Shown piece by piece: positions 35,497 to 45,490 of a stretch of 64,000 bases of DNA. Each line of letters starts with the position of its first letter. Positions within the stretch are counted from its first letter, which is position 1. This DNA comes from Muricauda sp. SCSIO 64092. GTDB lineage: Bacteria > Bacteroidota > Bacteroidia > Flavobacteriales > Flavobacteriaceae. A program made the position numbers and the translations under genes. The notes under the pieces were generated by a model. The model was not told the DNA's origin and did no database searches. It was given only the letters and a program-made list of their open reading frames with translations. The stretch is from assembly GCF_023016285.1 (NCBI RefSeq), contig NZ_CP095413.1, positions 1,736,001 to 1,800,000 of the forward strand, written 5' to 3'.

Positions 35497-36648
35497 ATGA
35501 AGTGTTTCCCATTACTAGTTGTTTTATTGTTTACGGTTTCTTGCGGCTCGGATTCCGGAAGTGTGACCATCATACCCACTGATGATACCGTTCAGGAAGA
35601 ACCCGTGGAAGAAGGTCCCGACGAGGAAGTTGGCATGGCCAGTGAATTTGATGATGGTGTCATGCGAAATCTGTCCGCTGTCGAAATCGTAGCAGAAATG
35701 AAAACGGGCTGGAATTTGGGGAACAGCCTGGATGTTGAAGGCCCAGTGGAAACTTTTTGGGGAAATCCGGTAACCACAAGGGCCATGATCGATGAAGTCT
35801 CCAACCGAGGGTTTACCACATTGCGGGTGCCCGTTACCTGGCGTTTTCACCAAGGGCTCGCTCCCAATTATACCGTTGAAAAAAGTTGGCTGGACAGGGT
35901 TGAGGAGGTGGTCAATTACGGAAGGGCGAACAATATGTATGTAATCATCAATGTACACCATGATGATCCATGGATCATTCCGACCTATGACAAGGGGGAT
36001 GAAGTGAAGGACAGGCTTTCCAAATTATGGTCCCAAATTGCAAATAGGTTCAAAAATTACAGCGATTATGTCATTTTTGAAACCTTGAACGAACCTCGTT
36101 ATGAAGGTTCGCCCGAAGAATGGACGGGGGGAACGGCAGAGGGAAGGGATATGGTGAACCAATACCATCAGGTAAGTTTGGATGCCATACGGGCCACCGG
36201 TGGCAACAACAGCTCCAGGCAGATCATGATTTCCACCTATGCGGCAAGCACAATACCCCTGGCCATGGATGCTTTGGTAGTTCCCAACGATGATGCGCAC
36301 ACCATAATTTCCCTTCATTCCTACTTTCCTTTTCCATTTACTCTGGAAGGTACGGACAGTACGTGGGGTACCGCAGAGGATAGGGCCGAATTGGAAGCGG
36401 AAATGGATAGGATCAAGGCAAAGTTCACGGATAACGGAAAAGCCGTTGTATTAGGGGAATGGGCATCCGGTAACCAAAACAATCTGGAAGATCGTCTTGC
36501 CCATGCCACCTATTACGCCCAACTTGCTTCCGAAAGGGGCTTTGCCAGTATCTGGTGGGACAATGGAAATAATCTGGTATCCAATGACGGACTGGCCCTA
36601 TTCAACAGGCAAACCCTGTCCTGGCCCTTTGGGGAAATCCGGACTTAA
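35497..36648 (+). CDS. GH5 family endo-beta-glucanase-like lipoprotein
   Basis: A 383-residue enzyme; the ATG at 35497 opens a lipoprotein signal ending TVSCGS, while the longer frame starts at TTG. After an acidic linker (about 25-55) comes a GH5 barrel: WNLGNSLDVEG, WGNPVTTRAMIDEV, TLRVPVTWRFH, VIINVHHDD, the acid/base Glu199 in ETLNEPRY, and the nucleophile Glu321 in VVLGEWASG. The pattern is closest to the GH5_4 type of cellulases, xyloglucanases and mixed-linkage glucanases. It should cut beta-1,4-glucan at the cell surface; the exact polymer cannot be told from the sequence. Confidence 0.92.
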   Translation: MKCFPLLVVLLFTVSCGSDSGSVTIIPTDDTVQEEPVEEGPDEEVGMASEFDDGVMRNLSAVEIVAEMKTGWNLGNSLDVEGPVETFWGNPVTTRAMIDEVSNRGFTTLRVPVTWRFHQGLAPNYTVEKSWLDRVEEVVNYGRANNMYVIINVHHDDPWIIPTYDKGDEVKDRLSKLWSQIANRFKNYSDYVIFETLNEPRYEGSPEEWTGGTAEGRDMVNQYHQVSLDAIRATGGNNSSRQIMISTYAASTIPLAMDALVVPNDDAHTIISLHSYFPFPFTLEGTDSTWGTAEDRAELEAEMDRIKAKFTDNGKAVVLGEWASGNQNNLEDRLAHATYYAQLASERGFASIWWDNGNNLVSNDGLALFNRQTLSWPFGEIRT

Positions 36649-36781
36649 ATCATAAATTTAGGTAGTGCATCAATTTTTACACATATTGCTACAAATGGTC
36701 TTTGCGGATACAAGTCCTATAAATACTTTTGATACCAATAGCCAATGTTACCAATCCATAAACAGAATTAAAATACATCCA

Positions 36782-39439
36782 ATGAAATCCATCACTACTT
36801 CCCTGCTTCTCATATTGGTCCTCTGTATCGTAGCCGGATGTTCGGATACCAATTCAAAAAAAGGCCTTAACGGACAAAAAAACAGTGTTCCACCCAATTT
36901 TGAACAAAGGGCGAAGGAACTGGTGGCCGCCATGACCTTAGAGGAAAAGGTATCACAAATGAACCACGAGTCCCCGGCAATTGCCAGACTGGATATTCCC
37001 GAATACAATTGGTGGAACGAATGTCTGCATGGTGTGGCCAGAGCTGGAAAGGCTACCGTTTTTCCACAGGCAATTGGTTTGGCAGCGACCTTTGATAGGG
37101 ATCAAATGTCAAGGATTTCCAATGCAATTTCGGATGAGGCCCGTGCAAAACACCATGAATTTGCATCACGTGGCAAACGGGGAATTTATCAGGGACTTAC
37201 CTTTTGGACCCCCAATATCAATATCTTTCGTGACCCTCGTTGGGGACGTGGCATGGAAACCTATGGGGAAGATCCCTATCTGGCAGGAGAATTGGCAGTC
37301 CGATTTATAAAGGGGCTACAAGGTGATGATCCCGATTACTTGAAACTGGTGGCAACGGCAAAACACTTTGCGGTACATAGCGGCCCCGAGGTGGATAGAC
37401 ATCGTTTCAATGCCGTACCAAGTCCACAGGATTTTTTAAATACCTACAGTCCCCATTTTGAAAAGGTTGTTAAGGAAGCCAAGGTCCATTCCATTATGTG
37501 CGCATACAACAGTTACCACGGTAAGCCTTGCTGTGGAAGTGAGGAGTTAAATGGTCTGCTACGGGACGAATGGGGCTTTGATGGGTATATCGTTTCCGAT
37601 TGCGGGGCAATACACGATTTTTTTATGGAAGGGGCCCATGAGATCAGTGCGGATGCAAAAGAGGCATCGGCCATGGCCGTAAAAGCGGGAACGGATCTAA
37701 ATTGTGGAAATTCCTACCCTGCATTGGTAGAAGCTGTGAAAAGTGGCCTCATTACGGAGGAAGAGCTCGATATTTCCGTGGAACGTTTGATGGTTGCCCG
37801 TTTGAAACTGGGATTGTTCGCACCGGAAGGGGCGGTCAAATACGAAAGCATACCTTATGATGTTGTCGATTCTGAAAAACATAGGCTTTTGGCATTGGAG
37901 ACTGCGCATAAATCCATGGTGCTCCTAAAAAATGAAAACAGGACACTTCCATGGGATAAGAACCAAATAAAGAAAATAGCGGTCATCGGCTCCAATGCAG
38001 ATGATCTGGAAGTTTTGTTGGGGAATTACAACGGTTACCCAACCCAGCCCATTACTCCGTTGGAAGGGATTAGGCAGAAACTGCCAAATGCCGAGGTAAG
38101 CTATGCAGTAGGTTGCAAGCTGGCCGAGGGACTGCCCGTGTTTGAGCCCATACCACAAAACGTGCTGTTCACGGATACTTCTTTGAAAACGGCAGGGTTA
38201 CAAGCCGAGTATTATGACAACATTGCCTTTACTGGAACCCCAAAACACAAACGGGTCGATAAAACGGTGGATTTTACCTGGAGGACCACCCCTCCTTTTG
38301 ATGACATGAGTTACGACGCGTATTCGGTTCGCTGGACGGGAATACTATCGGTTGGCAAAACGGGGAACTACGCATTGGGAGGAGAAGCCTTTTCATCCAT
38401 GAAATTATTCTTGGACGATGTGTTGCTAATGGAGCGACAGGCTGTACATCATCCCAAAAAAATCTATGAATATGTCCGTTTGGAGGCGGGCAAAAAATAT
38501 AAAATCAAATTCGAATGTGTCCAGAATAATACGGACCATTCCATTATGCGCTTGTTATGGGAATCCCCAAAGGATAATTTGGAAGCAGAGGCCATGGCCA
38601 TGGCAAAAGAAGCGGACGCCGTTGTTTTGTGTATGGGAATCAGTCCATTATTGGAAGGTGAGGAGATGAAAGTGAAGGTAGATGGTTTTTCCGGCGGGGA
38701 TCGGGTCCATACCAAACTCCCCAAAACCCAGACCCAATTGATGAAAAAAATACGGGCGTTGAACAAGCCTACCGTTCTTGTACTATTGAATGGAAGTGCA
38801 CTGTCCATAAATTGGGAAAATGAAAATATCCCTGCAATCATTGAGGCCTGGTATCCCGGACAGGCAGGTGGCACCGCAATAGCCGATGTTATTTTTGGGG
38901 ATTACAATCCGGCTGGACGCTTACCAATTACCTTTTATAAGGATATCAACGATATTCCGCCATTTAGTGATTACACCATGAGCGGTAAGACCTATCGGTA
39001 TTTTAAGGGTCTCCCCTTATATGAATTTGGCTATGGCTTAAGCTATACCACCTTTACATACAGTGACTTTGAAGTACCGGAAACTGTAGAAGCAGGTCAG
39101 GACTTCACTGTGAAGGTCGCCATTGAGAATACTGGGGACCTCAAAGGCGAAGAGGTTGTTCAATTGTACGTTCAAAATCCGAATGCGGATATGTTGAATC
39201 CACACAGGACCCTGGCCGCTTTTGAAAGGGTATCATTTGAACCTGGGGAAAGGAAAACATTGACATTCAAAATCAGTAAAGAACAACTAAGTGCAGTAAA
39301 CGGCAAAGGGCAAAAAGTGATACGGCCTGGAGCGTATCAAATTTCAGTAGGTGGGGCACAACCCTCCGATAGTAGGGCAAAACAAGGTTCCGTACTGATC
39401 GAAAAACTAACCCTTACGGGAAGGGTTACGGCAATTTAG
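36782..39439 (+). CDS. GH3 beta-glucosidase/xylosidase-like lipoprotein with PA14 domain
   Basis: An 885-residue glycosidase. ATG 36782 starts a lipoprotein signal (LILVLCIVAGCS); the 39-codon longer frame has no signal-like start. Domains: GH3 N-terminal barrel (MTLEEKVSQM; KHFAVHSGPE; nucleophile Asp273 in YIVSDCGAIHD), GH3 C-terminal domain interrupted by a PA14 domain at about 465-600 (GLQAEYYDNIAFTG; WTGILSVGKTGNYALGG), then PGQAGGTAIADVIFGDYNP and a fibronectin III-like domain (TVKVAIENTGDLKGEEVVQLYV). PA14 insertions occur in beta-glucosidases and xylosidases that bind oligosaccharides. With the GH5 and epimerase it completes breakdown of a beta-linked glucan. Confidence 0.93.
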   Translation: MKSITTSLLLILVLCIVAGCSDTNSKKGLNGQKNSVPPNFEQRAKELVAAMTLEEKVSQMNHESPAIARLDIPEYNWWNECLHGVARAGKATVFPQAIGLAATFDRDQMSRISNAISDEARAKHHEFASRGKRGIYQGLTFWTPNINIFRDPRWGRGMETYGEDPYLAGELAVRFIKGLQGDDPDYLKLVATAKHFAVHSGPEVDRHRFNAVPSPQDFLNTYSPHFEKVVKEAKVHSIMCAYNSYHGKPCCGSEELNGLLRDEWGFDGYIVSDCGAIHDFFMEGAHEISADAKEASAMAVKAGTDLNCGNSYPALVEAVKSGLITEEELDISVERLMVARLKLGLFAPEGAVKYESIPYDVVDSEKHRLLALETAHKSMVLLKNENRTLPWDKNQIKKIAVIGSNADDLEVLLGNYNGYPTQPITPLEGIRQKLPNAEVSYAVGCKLAEGLPVFEPIPQNVLFTDTSLKTAGLQAEYYDNIAFTGTPKHKRVDKTVDFTWRTTPPFDDMSYDAYSVRWTGILSVGKTGNYALGGEAFSSMKLFLDDVLLMERQAVHHPKKIYEYVRLEAGKKYKIKFECVQNNTDHSIMRLLWESPKDNLEAEAMAMAKEADAVVLCMGISPLLEGEEMKVKVDGFSGGDRVHTKLPKTQTQLMKKIRALNKPTVLVLLNGSALSINWENENIPAIIEAWYPGQAGGTAIADVIFGDYNPAGRLPITFYKDINDIPPFSDYTMSGKTYRYFKGLPLYEFGYGLSYTTFTYSDFEVPETVEAGQDFTVKVAIENTGDLKGEEVVQLYVQNPNADMLNPHRTLAAFERVSFEPGERKTLTFKISKEQLSAVNGKGQKVIRPGAYQISVGGAQPSDSRAKQGSVLIEKLTLTGRVTAI

Positions 39440-39640
39440 GGGTTTGTGGCACGATACATGGGAGGTTATTCAGTTATTGATTAGGTGAAGCCCATTGTAG
39501 TGAGTAGCCCAAGTGTCATGACTTCAGGGTCACAGCACCATGTTCGGGATGGGACAAAAACAATTACGGAAGGAAGTATTTGTACGATCAATTCAAAAAG
39601 CAAAAGCGTACTGGATTGAATGAAGTACTTTTCAATGAGT

Positions 39641-40153
39641 TCAATTAAACTGTTGCAAAAAAACAGTACCCCTAAGACTTTCCTTTTTAGTGCGGAAATT
39701 CCTTTCCTTAAAAAAGTCCACATGTACTGTTTTTCCAAATCCCCCTTTCTGTTCCAATACATACAAAACCTTGAGAATATCCGTAAAAGGCCCCTCCAGG
39801 GTAAATCGGTAGGTATCTATGGCCAAGTTGTCTTCCATAATGGAATGTTTGGCCTCAAAATCGGAAATGCGGACAGATTGATCGTTGGATTCGGAAGAAA
39901 TGGTCTTTAACAGGTTGTTTTCCACAGAAGTATTACCCAAGTTCATTTGATCAAATGCAGAATCCAGTTGTTGTTCCTTCCGGGCCAATCGCGCCAACCT
40001 TTGGGGGATTTCATCGGCCAACACGGCTTCTTCCCTAAGTGTTTTGAATTCCTCGTGGAGTTGCATCGTCCTGGAGATGGCCAATTTATAACAAAGGAAC
40101 AAGGCCATTACAACGCCAAACAGGGCTACCATTAAACGTTTTTTACTATTCAT
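39641..40153 (-). CDS. PilO/GspM-like pilus or type II secretion assembly protein
   Basis: A 170-residue protein with a short cytoplasmic start, one transmembrane helix (LMVALFGVVMALFLCYKLA), a coiled-coil segment (LHEEFKTLREEAVLADEIPQ to EQQLDSAFDQM) and a periplasmic ferredoxin-like part (YRFTLEGPFTDILKVLYVLE, the PilO hallmark). ATG 40153 is chosen; it overlaps the upstream gene by 8 bases. PilO-type proteins pair with PilN to connect the inner-membrane platform to the secretin. It is the last gene of the minus-strand machine cluster. Confidence 0.75.
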   Translation of the reverse strand: MNSKKRLMVALFGVVMALFLCYKLAISRTMQLHEEFKTLREEAVLADEIPQRLARLARKEQQLDSAFDQMNLGNTSVENNLLKTISSESNDQSVRISDFEAKHSIMEDNLAIDTYRFTLEGPFTDILKVLYVLEQKGGFGKTVHVDFFKERNFRTKKESLRGTVFLQQFN

Positions 40154-41357
40154 CACAGCTAATTTCGATTCCAAAACGGGTCCGATTCGATTTCTCATAA
40201 TCAAAATCTACGGTTTGTATGGAATGGATCCAAGGTAATTCCTCCAAAGCCTCAATCCAGCCGGAAAAGGAAACATGGTCTTGTGTAGTTCCAATAACCT
40301 TGATTTTATTCTTTTCCAATAGTATGGGTTTGGTCTCACGCACCGGAGTGGCCAAAGGTTGGTAAATCAGTTGCTCCAATCTTATGGTGCCGGGAATTCG
40401 GGAGGCCAATTCATCCAGATAATACGAAACTTTGGAACTGGAATGGGACACAATGGTCTTTAAGCGTTCTTCCTTTGCGGTTACCTTTTCCAAAAGCCCT
40501 TGATAGATTTCCCGGTTGTTTTCCGTGATACTGGTCAGTTCCCGCAATTTCTGAACCTTGTTGAAATAATGGTTGAATATCAGAAAATTGGCCATAAGAA
40601 CTCCTAGGATAAGGAATAGGGAAAATCGCACTAAAAGGGAAAACAGTCTTTTGTTGGTGAAATCTGTCCGTAGCAAATTCAGTAATCCAGAAAGATTGGA
40701 GTTTTTTGCAACGGGTGAGAGATAGCCCAAAATGGCTCCAAAAGCCATTAAGAATTGGGATTTTATGGCCAGACCGTTCAGCTCATACACAAAATCCACG
40801 GAGGTCTCGGAGGCCTGTAAGGATACTATTTTTTTAGTGCTCCGGTCAATCCGCAAGGAAAAGGTATTGGTACCGATCGTGGAATTGGTAATATAAGGGA
40901 CTATAGCGGAGAGGGCACTACAACCTAAAAATAGGGAAACGGGTTTTATGTTCACCTTTTCCAGTCTCTCCAAGTGCTCCAGTACACTTTTCTTTTTGGA
41001 GATGGAGATATGGGTATCCTCAAGCAAGGGGTAGGTCTCAAAAAAAATGGTGTCAAAGTTGATGTTGGGGAACATATGGTTGACCAGGGCTTCCCCTCCC
41101 ACCCTCTTTTCGGCATCGGTTTTTTTGGTGATGATTCCCTCAAGGGAAAAGGCAATGCATAGGGGCAAGTTGGATTTCAATGAACGGGCCATGGTCTCCC
41201 AGTCTTCATAGACCATTTGCTGTTCCATAACGAGCTCATTCTTCTTTTTCCTTATCAAGATCAAGGCATAGTGGTGGGAACGATCTGGTGTTGAAAATAC
41301 CTCCAATCCCTGAAAAGAGGAACCCGTTTGTATATATTTAAGAAAGTTGCCGAACAC
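40146..41357 (-). CDS. GspL/PilM-PilN-like inner-membrane assembly protein
   Basis: A 403-residue protein that seems to join a PilM-like cytoplasmic part and a PilN-like part in one chain, as GspL does. Residues 1-240 are soluble with an actin-like pattern (weak). A transmembrane helix follows (LLVRFSLFLILGVLMANFLIF, about 245-265), then a coiled coil (LTSITENNREIYQGLLEKV) and a periplasmic PilN-type end (LDELASRIPGTIRLEQLIY; HVSFSGWIEALEELPWI). It overlaps the secretin gene by one base and the PilO-like gene by eight, so all three are translated together. Confidence 0.75.
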   Translation of the reverse strand: MFGNFLKYIQTGSSFQGLEVFSTPDRSHHYALILIRKKKNELVMEQQMVYEDWETMARSLKSNLPLCIAFSLEGIITKKTDAEKRVGGEALVNHMFPNINFDTIFFETYPLLEDTHISISKKKSVLEHLERLEKVNIKPVSLFLGCSALSAIVPYITNSTIGTNTFSLRIDRSTKKIVSLQASETSVDFVYELNGLAIKSQFLMAFGAILGYLSPVAKNSNLSGLLNLLRTDFTNKRLFSLLVRFSLFLILGVLMANFLIFNHYFNKVQKLRELTSITENNREIYQGLLEKVTAKEERLKTIVSHSSSKVSYYLDELASRIPGTIRLEQLIYQPLATPVRETKPILLEKNKIKVIGTTQDHVSFSGWIEALEELPWIHSIQTVDFDYEKSNRTRFGIEISCDE

Positions 41358-43588
41358 TAGTAAATAACGGTTGGTTTTATTAGAATGGTCAACTTCTGTT
41401 TGGAGTCTTCCCTACTCCGTTGGCTAAAAAGCCACTTTATTATTGGTATTCGAGCTAAAAAGGGCACCCCACTGCCCGTATCGGTTTTGACTTTTTCCTC
41501 CAAGCCGCCCAAAATGGCCAAATCCTGGTTTTGCATGCGGATAATGGAACTAAATTCCCTTGAAGTCAACCCAGGAGGAGCATCCTCATCAATGCGCTCC
41601 CCGCTGAAATCGGATTGGATCACATTGATTTCCAGGGTCACTTGTCCATTCCCGGAAACCAAGGGTTTGATACTCACTGCCAATTGCGCGTCTATGGGCA
41701 GAAAGTTGCGGATTTCGGACGCCGTTGGAATCTGGGCGCCAAAGAAGTTCTGACTGGTCACCACGTAATAGGTGGTTTCCCCTATGGAAAGATTGGCGCG
41801 GTGCCCATTTAAGGTGGATAATTTGGGGGTGGAACGTATTTTAATGTTTCCATTGGCCTCCATGGCCTTGATCGTGGCAAAAAACTCGGGCACTACCTTA
41901 CCGATATTAAAGGAACCGAACCCATCAAAACCGCCAATGATCTTATTCACTGTTTGGGCGCCCAATGTTAGGTTCGCTTGTGGAAAAATAGCCCCTTGGG
42001 TTTCCACAGGACCATCGCCAATGCCCCAACTGATTCCTGTTTCCACGGTAGCGTTCCTGCGTACCTCGATCAACATGACCTCAATAAGTACTACGGGAAC
42101 CGGTTTATCAATTTCCTTGATGAACTTTTTAAACCTATTAATGTGGGTTGCCGGGCCACTGACCAAAAAACTGTTCAATTCAAAATCCACTTGGATGTCC
42201 AAATCGGCCGTAACCTCGGCAGGAAGAATATTTACAATCGCTTCGGCAGCAGTGCTGTAATTCCCAAATTGATTGTTCTGTGGGGTAATGGGCCTTTGAT
42301 TATTGAAATTCTGTCCACGGTTTCCAAGTCCCGCTCCTACTCCTACTCCTCCTGGAACACCACCGTTTTGAAAACCATTCCCCAAATAGTTGACCCCCCC
42401 GGTGACGGTCCGCCCCGCGGACCGATTAAATGAGGAGGAAGGCATGGGATCTCCCAACAATTCCACCGAGCGGTGCATCATCTGTACCACTTCGAACCTG
42501 CGTACGCTCAATTGATCCGCGGTCCCAAAATAATAAATGTCATCTTCTTTTTTGAAGGTAAAGGACGTTCCGGAGCTTTGGGCCTGTACAGGACTAAAAT
42601 TGCCGGGCTGGCCCCTCGTATTACCATTGGTGGGATCATTCAAAGCCCGGCCGTTCGAAAAGGAGGTCGAGGCCTTGCTCTCAAAAATCTTGGTCAATAA
42701 TTCATCAAAATACATTTGTTTGGCCTTGATGCTCACATTACCGGCCTCCTGTAATGGAGTGGCCATGTAAATGTCCAGGTTCAAGTCATGGGCCATGGAT
42801 TTAATGATGTCCGCAAGTGGGACGTTGTCAAAGTCCACGGAAACAATTCTATTCGTGGTGTCTATGACCTGATAGTTGAAATTACTGTTTTGGCCGTAAG
42901 ATCTGCGGTTCGCGGCAGAGGTGCCTTCGGTATTGGACGCAGGTTGATCTATCCGATCGAACAAATAAAAACCATCACGGGACTTGGAAAAACTAAGACC
43001 ATTGGTCCCTGCCAGTTTCTCCATGGCAATTTCAAAAGGCACGTCCTTAAGGTACAGTGTAAGCGGTATGTTTTCCATTCCGTTCCCAAACAATAGGTTT
43101 TGACCACTGACATCGATTAACTTCCGAAAGGTCTTTTCCAAAGGGTCGTTCCTTAAATCAGTGGACAAGTTATTGTTTAAGGGGTCGTATGAAATCAGAA
43201 TTTCCTTTTCTGGAATGATCGGTGGTGGGGGCGCATATTTTTTAATGGATAGGATATTCCCTGTAAAATCAATATCCAACCCATATTCCTTGCACAAAAA
43301 AACCAAAAGATCGGCTACGGCCACATTGGAAAAATTGTTGACAATGTTGATACCCTGTAGGCTTGGGTCAATGTTAATGTTGATTTGATGGACCTCTGAA
43401 ACGGCCAAGAGAAAATTGGACAAGGGAACACTGCTTACATTGATGTCCAATTTAAGGGTCTCGGTCAATCCTTTATTATCAACCGCCAAGGCCTCCAGAT
43501 TGTTCTGGATCTTAAGAATACGGCCCTCCTCCTGTGCTGAGCCTTGGAGACCGATAAAGAGTAAAAATGCCAAAATAAGGTACTTCAT
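41357..43588 (-). CDS. Secretin (GspD/PilQ family outer-membrane channel)
   Basis: A 743-residue secretin with a signal peptide (LILAFLLFIGLQGSAQ). N-terminal STN/AMIN-like and N-domains occupy about 40-330 (ISVSSVPLSNFLLAVSEV-like VSSVPLSNFLLAVSEV; FDNVPLADIIKSMAHDLN). A Gly/Asn/Gln-rich linker follows (about 395-445), then an N3-like domain (FLVSGPATHINRFKKFIKEI) and the secretin core (VVLIEVMLIEVRRNATVE; GNIKIRSTPKLSTLNGH; LAILGGLEEKV). It forms the outer-membrane pore for a pilus or type II secretion apparatus. The N-terminal signal-domain and core are all intact. Confidence 0.92.
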   Translation of the reverse strand: MKYLILAFLLFIGLQGSAQEEGRILKIQNNLEALAVDNKGLTETLKLDINVSSVPLSNFLLAVSEVHQININIDPSLQGINIVNNFSNVAVADLLVFLCKEYGLDIDFTGNILSIKKYAPPPPIIPEKEILISYDPLNNNLSTDLRNDPLEKTFRKLIDVSGQNLLFGNGMENIPLTLYLKDVPFEIAMEKLAGTNGLSFSKSRDGFYLFDRIDQPASNTEGTSAANRRSYGQNSNFNYQVIDTTNRIVSVDFDNVPLADIIKSMAHDLNLDIYMATPLQEAGNVSIKAKQMYFDELLTKIFESKASTSFSNGRALNDPTNGNTRGQPGNFSPVQAQSSGTSFTFKKEDDIYYFGTADQLSVRRFEVVQMMHRSVELLGDPMPSSSFNRSAGRTVTGGVNYLGNGFQNGGVPGGVGVGAGLGNRGQNFNNQRPITPQNNQFGNYSTAAEAIVNILPAEVTADLDIQVDFELNSFLVSGPATHINRFKKFIKEIDKPVPVVLIEVMLIEVRRNATVETGISWGIGDGPVETQGAIFPQANLTLGAQTVNKIIGGFDGFGSFNIGKVVPEFFATIKAMEANGNIKIRSTPKLSTLNGHRANLSIGETTYYVVTSQNFFGAQIPTASEIRNFLPIDAQLAVSIKPLVSGNGQVTLEINVIQSDFSGERIDEDAPPGLTSREFSSIIRMQNQDLAILGGLEEKVKTDTGSGVPFLARIPIIKWLFSQRSREDSKQKLTILIKPTVIY

Positions 43589-43592
43589 GCGG

Positions 43593-45002
43593 TCAACTGG
43601 TTAAAAGGGAATATATTTCTTCTATGGACGTTGTCCCTTCCAAAAGCATGGCAAGGGCATTTTCCCGTAAGGTAGTAATGCTATGGTCCTTTATGTAGGA
43701 ATCGATTTCCAGGACATTGTTTTTAATGTGTCCACTTAATTCCTGGGTGATGGGAATCACTTCATACAGGGCCTTCCTACCGGAATATCCGGTGTGGAAA
43801 CATTCATGGCACCCAACGGCCTCATAATGGTGGGATAGATTTTTTGGGATTTGAAATCCTTCAGGAAACAGTTCCTGGGATACCGGTTTTTGTTCTTTAC
43901 ATAAAGGACAGAGTTTACGTACCAACCGCTGTGCAACGCTCAGGTTTAAGGTGCTCGCTATCAAAAAGGGTGGAATACCCATATCGATCAATCGGGATAC
44001 GGTCGCCCACGCAGAGTTGGTGTGTATGGTGGACAGGACCAAATGTCCGGTAAGTGCGGCGCGTATGGCCATATTGGCCGTTTTTACATCCCGAATCTCC
44101 CCAACCATGATAATATCCGGGTCCTGCCTTAAAAAAGTGCGCAGTGCACTGGCAAAATCCAACCCGATGTTTTCCTTTAACTGCACCTGGTTGATGCCTT
44201 CCAAGGTATATTCAATAGGGTCTTCAATGGTCAGGATATTGGTTTCAGTATTGTTCAACAGTTTTAGGGTGGCGTACAGTGTGGTGGTTTTTCCGGAACC
44301 CGTGGGACCAGAAATCAGGACAATACCATTGGGCTTTTTAGTCCCCTCACTATAACGTCGCAATTGCAGATCATTGAGCCCCAAATCCTGTAGGCTCAAC
44401 TGTTCAGTGTCCCTGTTCAAAATCCGGAGAACGATTTTTTCCCCAAACAGGGTAGGTAGGGAGGAAACCCGAATATCAAATTCGGCCCCCGTGGATTTTA
44501 CCGTAATTCGTCCATCTTGGGGCAACCGTTTTTCCGCAATGTCCAGACCGGCCCTTATTTTTATCTTGTTCACTATGGTGGGATATTCCTCCAGGGCCAC
44601 ATGGAACTGTTCCACCAGTTTCCCGTCCAATCGAAAACGGACCCTACAATGGTTTTCATAGGGTTCAAAATGAATATCACTACTGCCAAGCTCCTTGGCG
44701 GTCACCAATAGGTTTTCCAAAAAATCAGTGGTGAAACGCAGTTCATCGCTGGCCGATTTTCGTGATTTTCGATAATTGGCCGTCAAAAGATGTTGCAAGG
44801 TATCGGAATCGATCTGCTCCAACTCCAAGGGGATGTCCAGTACAATTTGTAGCTCTGATTGCAGCTCCTCTAGCCTTTCCGCATCCGTCATGAGCACCAA
44901 TGTTCCATTATTGCGGATTTTGGGAACGATCCGATAATGAAACGCCTGTTCTGCACTGATATGTTGTGCCAAATCCAAAGTAATGGTATAGTCCACAATC
45001 AT
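43593..45002 (-). CDS. GspE/PilB-family secretion or pilus assembly ATPase
   Basis: A 469-residue hexameric motor ATPase. An N-terminal GspE/MshEN-like domain (1-75) precedes the catalytic part: Walker A GPTGSGKTT (232-240), Asp box DPIEYTLEGINQ, Walker B DIIMVGEIRD (296-305), His box LVLSTIHTN, and a tetracysteine zinc site CPLC (365-368)/CHEC (398-401) typical of GspE and PilB but not PilT. So it powers assembly rather than retraction; no PilT paralogue is nearby. Confidence 0.95.
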   Translation of the reverse strand: MIVDYTITLDLAQHISAEQAFHYRIVPKIRNNGTLVLMTDAERLEELQSELQIVLDIPLELEQIDSDTLQHLLTANYRKSRKSASDELRFTTDFLENLLVTAKELGSSDIHFEPYENHCRVRFRLDGKLVEQFHVALEEYPTIVNKIKIRAGLDIAEKRLPQDGRITVKSTGAEFDIRVSSLPTLFGEKIVLRILNRDTEQLSLQDLGLNDLQLRRYSEGTKKPNGIVLISGPTGSGKTTTLYATLKLLNNTETNILTIEDPIEYTLEGINQVQLKENIGLDFASALRTFLRQDPDIIMVGEIRDVKTANMAIRAALTGHLVLSTIHTNSAWATVSRLIDMGIPPFLIASTLNLSVAQRLVRKLCPLCKEQKPVSQELFPEGFQIPKNLSHHYEAVGCHECFHTGYSGRKALYEVIPITQELSGHIKNNVLEIDSYIKDHSITTLRENALAMLLEGTTSIEEIYSLLTS

Positions 45003-45004
45003 AG

Positions 45005-45490
45005 TTAGAAGATATAGAGGGAGGGATGTTCAAAAAAGAGGGAATACCCAATGGCCATACTAAAAAATAGGCCCATAAGGCCTGCCAAGGGAATGGTAGC
45101 GTGTGTGGAACGCCCTTTAAGTGCAAAAAAAGCGATCAAGGAACAAAAGAGCGAGCTCGTGAACAAAATCAAAAATGTGACCGTTGGAAAGGCCATTGCC
45201 AATCCAATGAAAAGGAGCATATCGCCCAATCCAAGACTATGGTCAACAAATTTCTTTTTTTGGACCAATCGGGTATATAAAAAGACAAGGGTCAATACCA
45301 ATAGAACTGCCAAGAGGTTCAACAGGATGTGGTAAAAATAGATGGTGGTCAAGGGACTGTACAAAAAATGAATACTGGTCATGAGCAGGGCCAAAAGGGG
45401 AAACAGGAACCAAAAGACCCTTCTTTCCTTAAAATCCTGGAAAGCGATAAAGCCCAGGGCCATTATGGCCATAATCTTTAGCAAAACCAT
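45005..45490 (-). CDS. Prepilin peptidase (A24 family), minimal form
   Basis: A 161-residue integral membrane aspartic protease. The ATG at 45490 overlaps the prepilin stop by one base (TGATG), which fits coupled translation. The two catalytic aspartates are in FQDFKERRVFW and the GxGD motif SLGLGDMLL. It has only the peptidase core, without the N-terminal methyltransferase domain of PilD. It should cleave the leader of the prepilin encoded just upstream. Confidence 0.85.
   Translation of the reverse strand: MVLLKIMAIMALGFIAFQDFKERRVFWFLFPLLALLMTSIHFLYSPLTTIYFYHILLNLLAVLLVLTLVFLYTRLVQKKKFVDHSLGLGDMLLFIGLAMAFPTVTFLILFTSSLFCSLIAFFALKGRSTHATIPLAGLMGLFFSMAIGYSLFFEHPSLYIF

Noticed and set aside
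39482..39580. A 5S-rRNA-like string (minus strand GTCCCATCCCGAACATGG) after the GH3 gene
   Set aside because: Only the loop-like CCCATCCCGAAC part resembles 5S; the following bases do not match the conserved AAGTTAAG and helix IV/V sequences, and there is no 23S or tRNA nearby.
41385..42433. Plus-strand frames of 120-160 codons opposite the secretin gene
   Set aside because: They lie wholly inside the well-supported secretin gene on the other strand and show no family features.
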